Below, in pieces: positions 17,491 through 26,383 of a stretch of 52,180 nucleotides of DNA; the stretch's first letter is position 1; each line of letters begins with the position of its first letter. The position numbers and the translations under genes are program-made. The DNA is from Herbaspirillum frisingense GSF30. GTDB taxonomy: Bacteria; Pseudomonadota; Gammaproteobacteria; Burkholderiales; Burkholderiaceae_D. The DNA lies in contig NZ_AEEC02000037.1 of NCBI RefSeq assembly GCF_000300975.2, positions 1-52,180 of the forward strand, in the 5' to 3' direction. The notes under the pieces are model-generated. The model was not told where the DNA came from and did not search any database. It worked only from the letters and a program-made list of their open reading frames with translations.

Positions 17491-19059
17491 TCAGGCCGTG
17501 TTGCCGGCCACATGGGCCGCTTCGGCGGCTTCCTGGCGTCCGACATAGCCACTGAAGGCAGCCGCCAGGATGCGTTCCTGCGACCAGTCGTCACGGCTGA
17601 AGGTGTCGGCGATGCGGCCGGCGCTCATGACGGCGATGCGGTCGCAGATCTGCATCAGTTCGCGCAGGTCGCTGGAGACCACCAGCAGGCCCTTGCCCTG
17701 TGCCGCCAGTTCGGCGAAGAGGCGGTAGATATCGGACTTGGCGCCGATGTCGATGCCCCGGGTGGGCTCGTCGAAGAGCATGATCGGGCAATCGCGGTAC
17801 AGCCAGCGTGCGATCACCACCTTCTGCTGGTTGCCACCGGAAAGTTCACCGGCAGCCTGCGCCACGCCGGCACTGCGGATGCGCAGTTTCTTCACATAGT
17901 CGCGAGCGACGTCGGCTTCGGCCGCGTGGTCCAGCATGCCGCCCCGGCTGACGCGGCCCAGATGGGCCAGCGAGGTGTTCACGCTGATGGCTTGCGGCAG
18001 CAGCAGGCCCTGCCCTTTGCGGTCTTCGGTGACCATGGCAATGCCGGCCTTGACCGCATCCTTGGGACTGCGGATGCGGGCCGGTTGCTGGCCGTCGCCG
18101 ATGAAGACTTCACCCTGGTCGGCGCGATCGGCGCCGAAGATCAGGCGCAGCAGTTCGGTGCGGCCCGAGCCGATCAACCCGGCGATGCCCAGCACCTCGC
18201 CGGCATGCAGGGCGAAGCTGGCCGGCTGTACCACGCCGGCCCGACCCAGACCGCGCACGCGCAGCAGGGGCGCGCCGATACGGCGATGGCCGGCGTCCAG
18301 GTCAACCTTGGTCAGTTCGCCGGCCATCAGTTGCACCAGTTGCTCGGTGGAGTAACGGCCGATGTCGTCGTTGCAGACCAGCTTGCCGTCACGCAGCACC
18401 ACGATGCGGTCGGCGATGCGTTTCAGTTCTTCCAGCCGGTGCGAGATGTAGATGATGGCCACGCCTTCGGCGCGCAGGCGCTCGATGCGCGAGAACAGCA
18501 GTTCCACCTCGCGGTTGGTGAGCATGGCCGTGGGTTCGTCCAGGATCAGGCAACGGCAGCTGCCGATCAGGTTGCGGGCGATCTCGACCATCTGCTGATG
18601 GCCCAGACCCAGGTCGCCGACCGGTGTCCACGGATCCAGCTCGCCCAGGCCGACCACTTCCATCTGGGTACGGGCGGCCTCGGCCAGTTTCTTGCGGTCG
18701 ATCCAGCCAAAGCGACGCGGCAGCTTTTCCAGGAACAGGTTTTCGGCAATCGACAGCGTGGGGATCAGGTTCAGTTCCTGCATCACCATGCGGATGCCCA
18801 GCGCCTCGGCCTGGGTGCGCGACACCGGTTGATAGGCTTGGCCATCCAGGGTCATCTGGCCGGCACTGGCATCGACCAGGCCGCAGATGATCTTGGACAG
18901 CGTACTCTTGCCGGCACCGTTTTCGCCGGTCAGGGCCAGCACCTGGCCTGGATGCAGATCCAGGTCGATGCCGTCCAGTACCGGTGCGGCATAGCTCTTG
19001 CCGATGCCGGACAGGGTCAGCAAGGCGGCGGTTCGGGAGGGGGAGTCGTTGGGCTGCAT
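17491..19059 (-). CDS. rbsA: RbsA, ribose ABC transporter ATPase (two nucleotide-binding domains)
   Basis: 522 residues, two fused ABC domains. The first has an intact Walker A GENGAGKST, signature LGLGHQQMVEIARNL and Walker B CLILDEPTA. The second has the usual degenerate Walker A (GLIGSGRTE), signature LSGGNQQKVVIARWL and Walker B IMLFDEPTRGIDIG. This asymmetry is normal for CUT2 sugar importers. The start ATG at 19059 (MQPNDSPS) is preferred; 36 residues upstream in frame are unlike the family and span the intercistronic hairpin. Energises ribose import with RbsC and RbsB. Confidence 0.95.
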   Translation of the reverse strand: MQPNDSPSRTAALLTLSGIGKSYAAPVLDGIDLDLHPGQVLALTGENGAGKSTLSKIICGLVDASAGQMTLDGQAYQPVSRTQAEALGIRMVMQELNLIPTLSIAENLFLEKLPRRFGWIDRKKLAEAARTQMEVVGLGELDPWTPVGDLGLGHQQMVEIARNLIGSCRCLILDEPTAMLTNREVELLFSRIERLRAEGVAIIYISHRLEELKRIADRIVVLRDGKLVCNDDIGRYSTEQLVQLMAGELTKVDLDAGHRRIGAPLLRVRGLGRAGVVQPASFALHAGEVLGIAGLIGSGRTELLRLIFGADRADQGEVFIGDGQQPARIRSPKDAVKAGIAMVTEDRKGQGLLLPQAISVNTSLAHLGRVSRGGMLDHAAEADVARDYVKKLRIRSAGVAQAAGELSGGNQQKVVIARWLYRDCPIMLFDEPTRGIDIGAKSDIYRLFAELAAQGKGLLVVSSDLRELMQICDRIAVMSAGRIADTFSRDDWSQERILAAAFSGYVGRQEAAEAAHVAGNTA

Positions 19060-19112
19060 GGGTCTTTGGCGCGCATGAAGCGGCGGCAGAAAGGACGATG
19101 AGGAAACAAAGG

Positions 19113-19136
19113 CCTGCGCCGCAGAACGGGCGCAGG
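19113..19136 (-). terminator. Intercistronic hairpin between rbsB and rbsA
   Basis: An 8-bp perfect stem (CCTGCGCC / GGCGCAGG, loop of 8 nt) followed on the minus strand by TTTG lies in the 148-bp rbsB-rbsA gap. It is probably a leaky terminator or RNA stabiliser that raises rbsB message over rbsAC. A second palindromic tract, GCACTAGTGC and GCAGGCCTGC, lies nearby at about 19170-19190. Confidence 0.5.
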
Positions 19137-19207
19137 TACCTTGCAAGTGAGACGCGGGTGGCTGCACTAGCGCACTAGTGCAGGCCTGCGCCGCGCTTGC
19201 CGCCAGC

Positions 19208-20152
19208 TTACTTGGTGACCAGCGAGACCTTGGTCTCGACCACGCCGCCCAGGGCGCTTTGCGGCTTCTTCTCGGAGACCGCCTTCAGGGCGGTTTCGAT
19301 GCCGAACACGGCCTGCTGCTGGGCGAACTGGTCAACAGTGGCCAGCACGCGGCCATCCTTCAACATCGGCTTGATGGCGTTGATGTTGTCGTAGCCGACC
19401 AGTTGCACCTTGCCGGTCTTGCCGGCGGCGCGGATGGCGGCCACGGCGCCCAGCGCCATATTGTCATTGCCGGCCAGGATGGCCTTGATGTCCGGATGGG
19501 CGTTCAGGATGGAGGCGGCAACCTTGTTACCCTGGTCGATTTCCCACTGGCCGGACTGCACGGTCACCACATTGGCACCGACGTCCTTCATGGCATCCTG
19601 GAATCCCAGGGTGCGCTGCTGCGCATTGAAGGTGGTGGAGACGCCTTCGATGATGGCGACCTTGTCACCCTTCTGCAGTTGCTTGCCCAGGTAATCGCCG
19701 GCCAGCTTGGCGCCCTTGCGGTTGTCCGGGCCGACGAAGGGCACGGTGATGCCCTTTTCCTTCAGCGCCGCGTCATCAAGCTTGTTATCGATGTTGACCA
19801 CGATGATGCCGGCGTCGATGGCCTTCTTGACCACCGGGACCAGGGCCTTCGAATCGGCCGGGGCGATGACCAGGGCGTTGACCTTGGAGACGATCATCTG
19901 TTCGACGATCTTGATCTGGTTGGCGGTGTCCTGCTCATCCTTGATGCCGTTGGCGATCAGGTCGAACTTGCCGGCATTGGCCTTCTGGTATTCGCGGGCG
20001 CCGTTCTCCATGTTCAGGAAGAACTCGTTGGCCAGCGACTTCATGACCAGCGCCACCTTGGGCTTGGCCGGGGTCTGCGCCAGGGCGGCGCCGGGGAGGA
20101 CTGCACAAGCCAGGGTGGCAATGGCGAAATGGCGGCGGGTGAATTTGTTCAT
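19208..20152 (-). CDS. rbsB: RbsB, periplasmic ribose-binding protein
   Basis: 314 residues. A signal peptide of about 25 residues (cleavage after ALA, before QTPAK) contains RRHFAIATLA, a weakly Tat-like start. The mature protein is a two-lobed type I sugar-binding protein: KPKVALVMKSLANEFFLNME at the N-terminus, DSKALVPVVKKAIDAGIIVV, AILAGNDNMALGAVAAI and VGYDNINAIKPML. Captures ribose (or a related pentose) for RbsAC. First gene of the operon; GGAG ribosome site before ATG 20152, operator about 60 bp upstream. Confidence 0.94.
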   Translation of the reverse strand: MNKFTRRHFAIATLACAVLPGAALAQTPAKPKVALVMKSLANEFFLNMENGAREYQKANAGKFDLIANGIKDEQDTANQIKIVEQMIVSKVNALVIAPADSKALVPVVKKAIDAGIIVVNIDNKLDDAALKEKGITVPFVGPDNRKGAKLAGDYLGKQLQKGDKVAIIEGVSTTFNAQQRTLGFQDAMKDVGANVVTVQSGQWEIDQGNKVAASILNAHPDIKAILAGNDNMALGAVAAIRAAGKTGKVQLVGYDNINAIKPMLKDGRVLATVDQFAQQQAVFGIETALKAVSEKKPQSALGGVVETKVSLVTK

Positions 20153-20210
20153 CTGGGTCTCCAGTATTGATGTTGCCGGCGTTTCCTAGAAGATAGACGC
20201 CGTTATCGTT

Positions 20211-20226
20211 GCGCAAACGTTTGCGC
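20211..20226. promoter_or_regulatory. Perfect 16-bp LacI-type operator of the rbs operon
   Basis: GCGCAAACGTTTGCGC is fully palindromic with the central CG typical of LacI/GalR-family sites (compare the CAAACGTTTG core known for RbsR-like repressors). It lies 59-74 bp before the rbsB ATG, just downstream of a possible minus-strand -10 (TATTCT at about 20233-20238), so bound RbsR would block initiation. Confidence 0.8.
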
Positions 20227-20259
20227 GAGTTGGAGAATAGCACCGCAAAATAAGAAAAT

Positions 20260-20284
20260 AAAGCTGCAGTGCAGCTTTTTTTTT
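20260..20284. terminator. Terminator-like hairpin upstream of the rbs promoter
   Basis: AAAGCTGCA-G-TGCAGCTTT (9-1-9 dyad, 20260-20278) runs into nine T on the plus strand and into TTTATTTTCTT on the minus strand. It can act in both directions, and probably insulates the rbs operon from transcription arriving from the right. Confidence 0.55.
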
Positions 20285-20384
20285 CATTTTGCGGGGACGG
20301 CAACGGAAGTTCAAGGAAGGGCTGGATACCTCACCCAGCGCGGCCCTGCGCGCAGTTGGAGCGCAGTCGGAGGGCCAATACAAA

Positions 20385-20417
20385 CGGCGGGAGGCGCCGG
20401 CATGGCACCTCCCGCCG
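20385..20417 (-). terminator. Long GC-rich hairpin, probable terminator of the 41-residue ORF
   Basis: A 14-bp stem with one G-T wobble (CGGCGGGAGGCGCC pairing with GGCACCTCCCGCCG, 5-nt loop) lies about 250 bp after the small minus-strand gene. On the minus strand it is followed by TTTGTATT. Confidence 0.5.
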
Positions 20418-20665
20418 TGATGAAAGTACGGAGGAACTGGAGATACGAAATTCAGGCAGCCGAGCGGTAACCAGCGCAGCACCGCTCCCATGTCCAGGCC
20501 CCTGCCCGGGATGGAAGACGGCATGCTTCAGGCCGGCGACTGGTTTGGCGCTCTCGTCTGCGCTCTCGTCTACGCTTCAGGCAGGTGCTGCATGTTGCAC
20601 GCAACCCGCCGACTGCGACGCACCGGATCGAGGCCGGCGCGCGCCCTGGCAATCCTGTACGGGGA

Positions 20666-20791
20666 TCAGTGACCGAAATGGGTACGGCGCCAGACGTAAG
20701 CACCAAAGGCGCAACTGCCGATCACCACATACAACGCATACCACGCCAGCATCTGGCTACCATAGGCCATCAACATTTCCATCAGGTTCAT
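20666..20791 (-). CDS. Putative 41-residue single-pass membrane protein
   Basis: MNLMEMLMAYGSQMLAWYAL followed by YVVIGSCAFGAYVWRRTHFGH: one hydrophobic helix with a short N-terminal amphipathic part and a positively charged C-terminus (RRTHFGH), so the C-terminus is predicted cytosolic. ATG at 20791 has a GAGGAGA ribosome site at good spacing. It resembles in size the small subunits that join respiratory oxidases, but no homologue is recognised. It is flanked by non-coding DNA on both sides. Confidence 0.6.
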   Translation of the reverse strand: MNLMEMLMAYGSQMLAWYALYVVIGSCAFGAYVWRRTHFGH

Positions 20792-21281
20792 GTCTGTCTC
20801 CTCTGCTATGACTGCTGCGCTGTTATTCGCGCAGCTTATCGTCCCAAGGGATGAAAATGTCGAAACAACAACATCCCCCACTTGCTGCGGGCCTTGCTGT
20901 CACCCGAAAACGGCTCGGCGCCCTTCCACGCCGCGCCGATAAAGGCCCGTGCAAATATCTTCCTACTGCCAAATGATGATGTAAAGAATCCATTATTCCG
21001 CGCAGCAGCATTTGGCGCCGGCCCTGCCCTGCATCAACGGAACCAAGCAGCAGTGCGCATTCTCACGGATGAGCACATAAGCCCATTGCAGGGCGGATAT
21101 GCACTAACGGTGTGCAAAAACTTAATTTTTGATCAATCTTTTGCGTTGCAAAACCGAAAGTTGTGGAATAGTCGCCAAACGACGACGTGATGCGAATTTG
21201 ATGCGGGATTGGGATGCTTTTAGGCGGCATCCGCCCTGCTTGCCGCCCCGACATGTCGCGATGGCCTGATGTTCACGCCGC
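20792..21281. other. 490-bp non-coding stretch between the 41-residue ORF and nhaA
   Basis: The right half (about 21100-21200) is AT-rich compared with its surroundings and contains the 8-bp palindrome TTGATCAA near 21129. No ORF has a ribosome site. A short GGCGG-CAT-CCGCC hairpin near 21224 lies just past the nhaA stop and could be its terminator. Confidence 0.4.
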
Positions 21282-22466
21282 TTATATCTTGCGCCACAAC
21301 ACCAGCGTTCCGCACAGGCCTGCCAGGATGGAGCCGCCCAACACGCCGAGCTTGAGCTTGGCTTCGAAATCGGCGCCCAGGCCCTGGAAGGCCAGGCCGC
21401 CGATGAACAGGCTCATGGTGAAACCGATCCCGCACAGCATGCACACGCCGATGAACTGGCGCGTGGTGGCGCCGGCCGGTGCATCGGCCAGTCCGCTGCG
21501 CACCATCAGCCAGGCGGCGCCGAAGACGCCGATGGTCTTGCCCAGCACAAGGCCGGCGGCAATCCCCAGCGGAATCGGCTCGAACAGGCTGCCCAGCGAC
21601 ATCCCCTGCAGAGAAACGCCGGCATTGGCAAAGGCGAACATCGGCAACACAAGGAACGCCACCCAAGGGTGTAGCCCGTGTTCCAGTGCGCCGGCCAGCG
21701 GCTGCTCGTCGGCATCGCGCATGGGAATGGCCAGCGCCGTCACCACCCCGGCCAGCGTGGCATGGATGCCGGACTTGAGTACGCAGACCCAGATCACCAG
21801 GCCCACCAGCAGATAGACGTCGGCGCGGCGCACGCCGCTGCGATTGAGCAGCACCAGCACCAGCGTGCCCATGCCGGCGCCGGCCAGCATGCCCAGTGAG
21901 AGGTTGTCGGTATAGAACAGGGCGATGACCACAATGGCACCCAGATCGTCGATGATGGCCACGGCCGTCAGGAACACCTTGAGCGAAGTCGGCACCCGTG
22001 AGCCCAGCAGCATGACGATGCCGATGGCAAACGCGATATCGGTGGCGGCCGGGATGGCCCAGCCGCGCAGGGCGACCGGGTCGCCGAGATTGATCAGGGC
22101 ATAGATCGCGGCCGGCACGACCATGCCGCCCAGGGCTGCTGCGGCGGGCAGGATGGCCTTCTTGCGCGAGGCCAGTTCGCCTTCCACGAATTCGCGCTTG
22201 ATCTCCAGCCCGACCAGGAAGAAGAACACCGCCATCCACAAATCATTGACCCACAGCAGCAAGGGCTTGGACAAGACCACCAGTCCACCGATATCGACCG
22301 TGCCCTGGATGCGCGTAAAGGCCTCGTAGGCCTGACGCCAGCCACTGTTGCTGACCAGCAGCGCCAGTACGGCGGCAATGGCGAGCACGATGCCACCGGC
22401 CGCTTCATGCGCGAAGAATCGGGTAAAGGCGTTACCGCCCTGGGATTGGTGAGGGGTGTGGGCCAA
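21282..22466 (-). CDS. nhaA: NhaA, Na+/H+ antiporter
   Basis: 394 residues, close to E. coli NhaA (388). N-terminal HEAAGGIVLAIAAVLALLVSN, then LWVNDLWMAVFFFLVGLEIK and the ion-binding pair of aspartates in AVAIIDDLGAIVVIALFY. C-terminal GIGFTMSLFIGGLAF is typical. Exports Na+ (or Li+) in exchange for protons, supporting pH and salt homeostasis. It appears monocistronic; NhaR-type control is not visible nearby (the LysR gene at 4207 has an NhaR-like N-terminus but belongs to dab). Confidence 0.96.
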   Translation of the reverse strand: MAHTPHQSQGGNAFTRFFAHEAAGGIVLAIAAVLALLVSNSGWRQAYEAFTRIQGTVDIGGLVVLSKPLLLWVNDLWMAVFFFLVGLEIKREFVEGELASRKKAILPAAAALGGMVVPAAIYALINLGDPVALRGWAIPAATDIAFAIGIVMLLGSRVPTSLKVFLTAVAIIDDLGAIVVIALFYTDNLSLGMLAGAGMGTLVLVLLNRSGVRRADVYLLVGLVIWVCVLKSGIHATLAGVVTALAIPMRDADEQPLAGALEHGLHPWVAFLVLPMFAFANAGVSLQGMSLGSLFEPIPLGIAAGLVLGKTIGVFGAAWLMVRSGLADAPAGATTRQFIGVCMLCGIGFTMSLFIGGLAFQGLGADFEAKLKLGVLGGSILAGLCGTLVLWRKI

Positions 22467-22591
22467 TGGCTGCTCCTTGTTGTCGTTTCATGAACCAGGC
22501 CAGACTGTAACAAGGCAGCGCCCGTTCTCCAAGTCTTGACGATGGCTGGGACGACTCCCACCGGTACATCAAGCGCAAAAAAAAAATGAAC

Positions 22592-22626
22592 AAAAAAAGG
22601 GCCGTCCCTCTCCACAGGAACGGCCC
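22592..22626 (-). terminator. Rho-independent terminator of the universal stress protein gene
   Basis: On the minus strand, GGGCCGTTCC and GGGACGGCCC pair around a short loop and are followed by TTTTTTTG and a second T-run. It lies 60 bp past the stop of the UspA-type gene. Confidence 0.85.
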
Positions 22627-22686
22627 GACCCTCCACACCACAAACCTTATACGGTACGCCCCGCTACAGGGACGCGCCTTGATGGA

Positions 22687-23124
22687 TCAACGGAACACCA
22701 GGACTGGCACCTTGCTGCGTGCCAGCAGCTTCTGCGTCTGGCTGCCCATGAGCAGCCGGCCCAGCGTCGAACGCGCCTTGGAGGCCATGAAGATGGCGTC
22801 GCAGTGTTCGCGTTCGGCCACGCGCATGATTTCTTCGTAGGGGCGGCCGCCCTGGGCCACCTGCACCGAGCAGGGAACGCCCTGCTCGCGCGCCATTTCA
22901 GTGATCATTTCCACGCTGGCCATGGCACGTGCGCGGCCGGCTTCATCGGTACGGGCCACGTCCACGCCGACACTGACTTCGGGGATGGACAGTGCTCGCA
23001 GATTGCCGGCCACCGACAGCCCCACCAGATTGCTGCCGCAGCTTTTCGCCAGTGCGATGGCCGCCTTCACGGACTCGTTACACAGACGGGAACCATCGGT
23101 TGCCAGCAGTATGTTCTTGAACAT
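22687..23124 (-). CDS. Universal stress protein, UspA family
   Basis: 145 residues starting MFKNILLATDGSRLCNESV, with the UspA core (alpha/beta, residues 1-145) and the end GRLLMGSQTQKLLARSKVPV, which corresponds to the G-x9-G-S/T nucleotide-binding loop, although the first GxxG part is replaced by SKARSTLG. ATG 23124 has GAGG 5 nt upstream (GAGGTCATC); a 39-residue in-frame extension upstream is rejected. Probably a cytosolic ATP-binding stress protein, monocistronic with its own terminator. Confidence 0.9.
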   Translation of the reverse strand: MFKNILLATDGSRLCNESVKAAIALAKSCGSNLVGLSVAGNLRALSIPEVSVGVDVARTDEAGRARAMASVEMITEMAREQGVPCSVQVAQGGRPYEEIMRVAEREHCDAIFMASKARSTLGRLLMGSQTQKLLARSKVPVLVFR

Positions 23125-23326
23125 GATGACCTCAGGGGGTGACAGGATTGGCGTCGGACTCGTTGTGCATTTCGCCTTGCGTATTGCGTCGAGCTCGTAT
23201 GACTGCATACTAAGGCCGCGCCATCTGAAGCGACTTGACATGCATCAAGCGCCACGGGCTCGCCAGGCCCGTCGTGCGCGCATTTGCGCTGGATCAAACG
23301 GCGCCCTGCCCGGGAGCTGCGGATGC

Positions 23327-23354
23327 AAAAACGGCCTGCGCAATGGCAGGCCGT
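23327..23354 (-). terminator. Rho-independent terminator of the hut operon
   Basis: On the minus strand ACGGCCTGC and GCAGGCCGT (9-bp perfect stem, 6-nt loop) are followed by TTTTG. It begins 24 bp after the hutG stop and ends the operon before the usp gene. Confidence 0.8.
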
Positions 23355-23377
23355 CCGCTGGCATCCAGGGTGCTCGT

Positions 23378-24178
23378 CTATGTCGGACGAAATGCCAGGA
23401 AGCGCTCCACCAGTCGCTGCAGCACCGGCTTGAGCTGGCCGGCCAGGGTGTCATCCAGGGCGTACGGGGCCTCTTCCTGCATGTAGCTGCGCTGGGCCAG
23501 TTCCAGCTGCATGGCGTGGACCTGCTGCGCCGGCTGTCCGTAGTGGCGCGTGATATAGCCGCCCTTGAAGCGGCCATTGAGCACCGCCGGATAGTGCGGC
23601 GCCAGTTGCTGCGCCAGCGCCAGCAGATCTTCGCCCAGGCCCGGCGCGCAGGCCGCACCACTGGCGTTGCCGAAATTGAAGACCGGCAGTTCGCCCTCGA
23701 ACAGGTGCGGGATGAGCGAACGGATCGAATGCGCATCCCATAGCAAGGCGTATCCGTGGATGGCCTTGAGCCGCGCCAGTTCGCCCTGCAGGGCGGCATG
23801 ATAGGGATGCCAGTAGATCTGCAGGCGGCGCGCGATCTCGGCCTCATCCGGCTCGCAGCCTGGACGATACAGGGCGACGTTGTCGAAGGTGGTCAAGGGG
23901 CACAGGCCCGTGGTGTTCTGCCCCGGATACAGGCTCTGCCCATCGGCCGGGCGGTTCAGGTCGATGGTGTAGCGCGAGTGGAAAGGTCGCAGCACCGAAA
24001 CGCCCAGGGTACTGGCGAAGTCATAGAGCTCGGCGATGTGCCAGTCGGTATCGTCAACCTGCAGGCCGGTCTCGCTGAAGGACGATTGCAGGTCCTGCGG
24101 CAATTGCGTGCCGACGTGCGGCATGGAAATCAGCAAGGGGGTGCTGCCCTGATGCAACTGGTAGATATCGTTCGACAT
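23378..24178 (-). CDS. hutG: HutG, N-formylglutamate deformylase
   Basis: 266 residues. Family marks are PLLISMPHVGTQLPQDLQ near the N-terminus, RYTIDLNRPADGQSLYPGQN, and ALLWDAHSIRSLIPHLFEGE with Asp and His metal ligands. Hydrolyses N-formylglutamate to glutamate and formate, the final step of the five-step histidine degradation route. It lies 10 bp after hutF at the end of the operon. Confidence 0.95.
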   Translation of the reverse strand: MSNDIYQLHQGSTPLLISMPHVGTQLPQDLQSSFSETGLQVDDTDWHIAELYDFASTLGVSVLRPFHSRYTIDLNRPADGQSLYPGQNTTGLCPLTTFDNVALYRPGCEPDEAEIARRLQIYWHPYHAALQGELARLKAIHGYALLWDAHSIRSLIPHLFEGELPVFNFGNASGAACAPGLGEDLLALAQQLAPHYPAVLNGRFKGGYITRHYGQPAQQVHAMQLELAQRSYMQEEAPYALDDTLAGQLKPVLQRLVERFLAFRPT

Positions 24179-24188
24179 GGTTTCTTCC

Positions 24189-25622
24189 TCAGTCCTTCAA
24201 TAGTTCGGCAACGGCACTGCGATAGGCGCGGCGGGCGCTGTCTTCCAGCGCATGATGACCGGCCGCGACCACCTGGCGGCCGCCAACGTAGACATCGCGA
24301 ATGGGCTGGCCGTCATGTTCGCAGAAGACCAGCGCCGACAGCAGTTGCTCCGGGCTACGGTCGGCCAGGTTGATGTCCTCGCCGTCGAGGACGATGAAAT
24401 CGGCACGCTGGCCCACGGCCAGCCCCGCCACCGGGCGTCCGCTGGCAGCGGCACCACCCGCCACGGCACGGGCATACAGGCGCTCGCCGACGATGGGCTC
24501 GGCTTCGGAAGCCAGCACGTTGCGGCGGCGATGGTGCAGGCGCTGCCCATACTCCAGCAGGCGCAGTTCGGAGCGCAGGTTGATGGCGATATTGCTGTCC
24601 GAGCCGATACCCCAGCGCGTATCGGACTCCAGCAGGCGGGCCGCATCGATGATGCCGTCGCCCAGATTGGCTTCGGTCGTCGGGCATAGCCCCACGACAG
24701 CACCACTGACGGCGACGGCCTGGTATTCGGCAGCATCCATGTGGGTGGCATGCACCAGGCACCAGCGTGCGTCGATGGCCTGCAGCGAGTGCAGCAACTG
24801 CACCGGTCGCTGGCCGCACCAGGCCAGGCAGTCCTGGACTTCACGTTCCTGTTCGGCGATATGAATATGCACCGGGGCATCCTGTCCGCCGGACTGGTGC
24901 CGCAAGCCGCTGACCAGTTCCTCCAGTCCTGCCGGCGATACTGCCCGCAGCGAATGCGGTGCCACGCCATAGCGGCGCATGGGATTTTCCGGCAAGGCGT
25001 GCAGCAGACGCTCGCGCAGGGCCAGCAGGCTCTGTGCCGTGCCGATGAAGCGCGCCTGCTCGGCCGAGGTCGGCTGGCTGCCGAAGCCACCATACTGGTA
25101 CAGCACCGGCAGCAAGGTCATGCCGATGCCGACATCGCCGGCCGCCTGCATCACCCGCAACCCCAGTTCGGCCGGATCGGCATAGGCCACGCCGCCGGGG
25201 GCGTGGTGCAGGTAATGGAATTCACAGACCGAGGTATAGCCTGCCTTGAGCATCTCGATGTAGAGATGGCGGGCGATGGCTTCCAGATGTTCCGGTTGCA
25301 GGCGCTGGGCGAAGCGGTACATCAGCTTGCGCCAGCTCCAGAAGGAGTCGGAGGGGCTGCCCATGACTTCGGTCAGCCCGGCCATGGCGCGCTGAAAGGC
25401 ATGCGAGTGCAGATTGGGCATGCCGGCGATCACCGGGCCGCTGGCGACAGCAGCTTGCCCGGGGGCCTGGTCGGGGCGGGCTTCGATGAGCGCGCCGGTC
25501 TCGTCCCAGCGCAGCATGACATCGCGGCGCCAGCCTTCCGGCAGCAGGGCCAGTGGGCAGAATATCGTGCCGCCGGCAGAGGGAGTGAGGTGTTGTGGGT
25601 CTAGTTCGCGAGGCGATGCCAT
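24189..25622 (-). CDS. hutF: HutF, formimidoylglutamate deiminase
   Basis: 477 residues of the amidohydrolase superfamily. The metal-binding motif reads MPNLHSHAFQRAM, with further ligands in HIHIAEQEREV (His), LVHATHMD and GIGSDSNIAINL (Asp). Converts N-formimino-L-glutamate to N-formyl-L-glutamate plus ammonia. ATG at 25622 with AAGGTGA upstream is preferred to the TTG-type start 30 codons earlier. HutF plus HutG is the alternative to the one-step formiminoglutamase. Confidence 0.95.
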   Translation of the reverse strand: MASPRELDPQHLTPSAGGTIFCPLALLPEGWRRDVMLRWDETGALIEARPDQAPGQAAVASGPVIAGMPNLHSHAFQRAMAGLTEVMGSPSDSFWSWRKLMYRFAQRLQPEHLEAIARHLYIEMLKAGYTSVCEFHYLHHAPGGVAYADPAELGLRVMQAAGDVGIGMTLLPVLYQYGGFGSQPTSAEQARFIGTAQSLLALRERLLHALPENPMRRYGVAPHSLRAVSPAGLEELVSGLRHQSGGQDAPVHIHIAEQEREVQDCLAWCGQRPVQLLHSLQAIDARWCLVHATHMDAAEYQAVAVSGAVVGLCPTTEANLGDGIIDAARLLESDTRWGIGSDSNIAINLRSELRLLEYGQRLHHRRRNVLASEAEPIVGERLYARAVAGGAAASGRPVAGLAVGQRADFIVLDGEDINLADRSPEQLLSALVFCEHDGQPIRDVYVGGRQVVAAGHHALEDSARRAYRSAVAELLKD

Positions 25623-25720
25623 GTGCTCACCTTTATTATTGACGTTTCTTGAAAATGGATGCCGGGCAAGGACATACCGCTTGCAGCGGGTGGAAGATGA
25701 CCGTGCCGGCACTTGAGGTA

Positions 25721-26383
25721 CTAGCTCTGCGTTCCTTCAGGGTTGGGGCGGATGCAGACCGCCAGCACCACGCTGCCGGGCGTGCACAGCAGATCCGGCT
25801 GGCGCGTGCCGTGACCGTCACGCAGGCGGGCGAATTCACCGCAACGCAGGGCTTGCTGCAGACCGCTTTCGTCCGACAGGCAGGCCGCGCCACGCGCTAC
25901 ATACAGCAATGCGGTATCAGCCGGCAGGCAGCGGGAATTCTGCTCGCGCAAGACCACCACCTTGCCGCTTGCGCGTTCGCGCCGGACCATCAGGTTGAAG
26001 TCCAGCGTCGGCGCGCCATGCAACTGGACACTGATGGCCTGTTCACCCGGGAACTCATGCGGTACGAAGCATTCTGCCAGATCGTGGACGCGCGCTCCGT
26101 CGGTATACATGCCAAAGCCACCACCTTCGAGCAAGACGATGGTGCGGTCGATGCCGTTGAAGGTCGAGAACGCACCATCGGCACCCACGTCGGCCACGCT
26201 GACCCGCCACAGGAAACCGGCGAAATCCGACTGCGGTGGCTCCACGCAGAGCTCACGCGTCTGCCCGCCCTCGTTCTTCCAGGGGACGGCAGTGATGCGG
26301 CCCAGTTCGCCCACGAACTGGATGGGGCTGGCCGGTTTTTGCGCGCGGGCCGGGGCCTGTGTCTGGCTCAGATCAAGCGCCAT
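25721..26383 (-). CDS. hutD: HutD-family cupin-like protein
   Basis: 220 residues. [40 protein letters not shown] and [14 protein letters not shown] are characteristic of the HutD family, a bicupin-like protein found in hut operons and proposed to act as a governor of histidine degradation, perhaps binding formylglutamate or urocanate. Its ATG overlaps the ATPase stop by 11 bp, so translation is probably coupled. Function in this organism is inferred from family. Confidence 0.9.
   Translation of the reverse strand: MALDLSQTQAPARAQKPASPIQFVGELGRITAVPWKNEGGQTRELCVEPPQSDFAGFLWRVSVADVGADGAFSTFNGIDRTIVLLEGGGFGMYTDGARVHDLAECFVPHEFPGEQAISVQLHGAPTLDFNLMVRRERASGKVVVLREQNSRCLPADTALLYVARGAACLSDESGLQQALRCGEFARLRDGHGTRQPDLLCTPGSVVLAVCIRPNPEGTQS

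Larger units (their letters stand above)
20153..20665. other. 513-bp non-coding stretch upstream of the rbs operon
   Basis: Holds the rbs operator (20211-20226), a bidirectional terminator-like hairpin (20260-20284) and a second strong hairpin (20385-20417), each listed separately. Frames in the remainder (for example 20269-20811 on the plus strand) lack ribosome sites and have shadow-like composition; no gene is supported. Confidence 0.55.

Noticed and set aside
20882..21190. 102-codon plus-strand frame upstream of nhaA
   Set aside because: No ribosome site, no hydrophobic or domain pattern, and composition like non-coding DNA.
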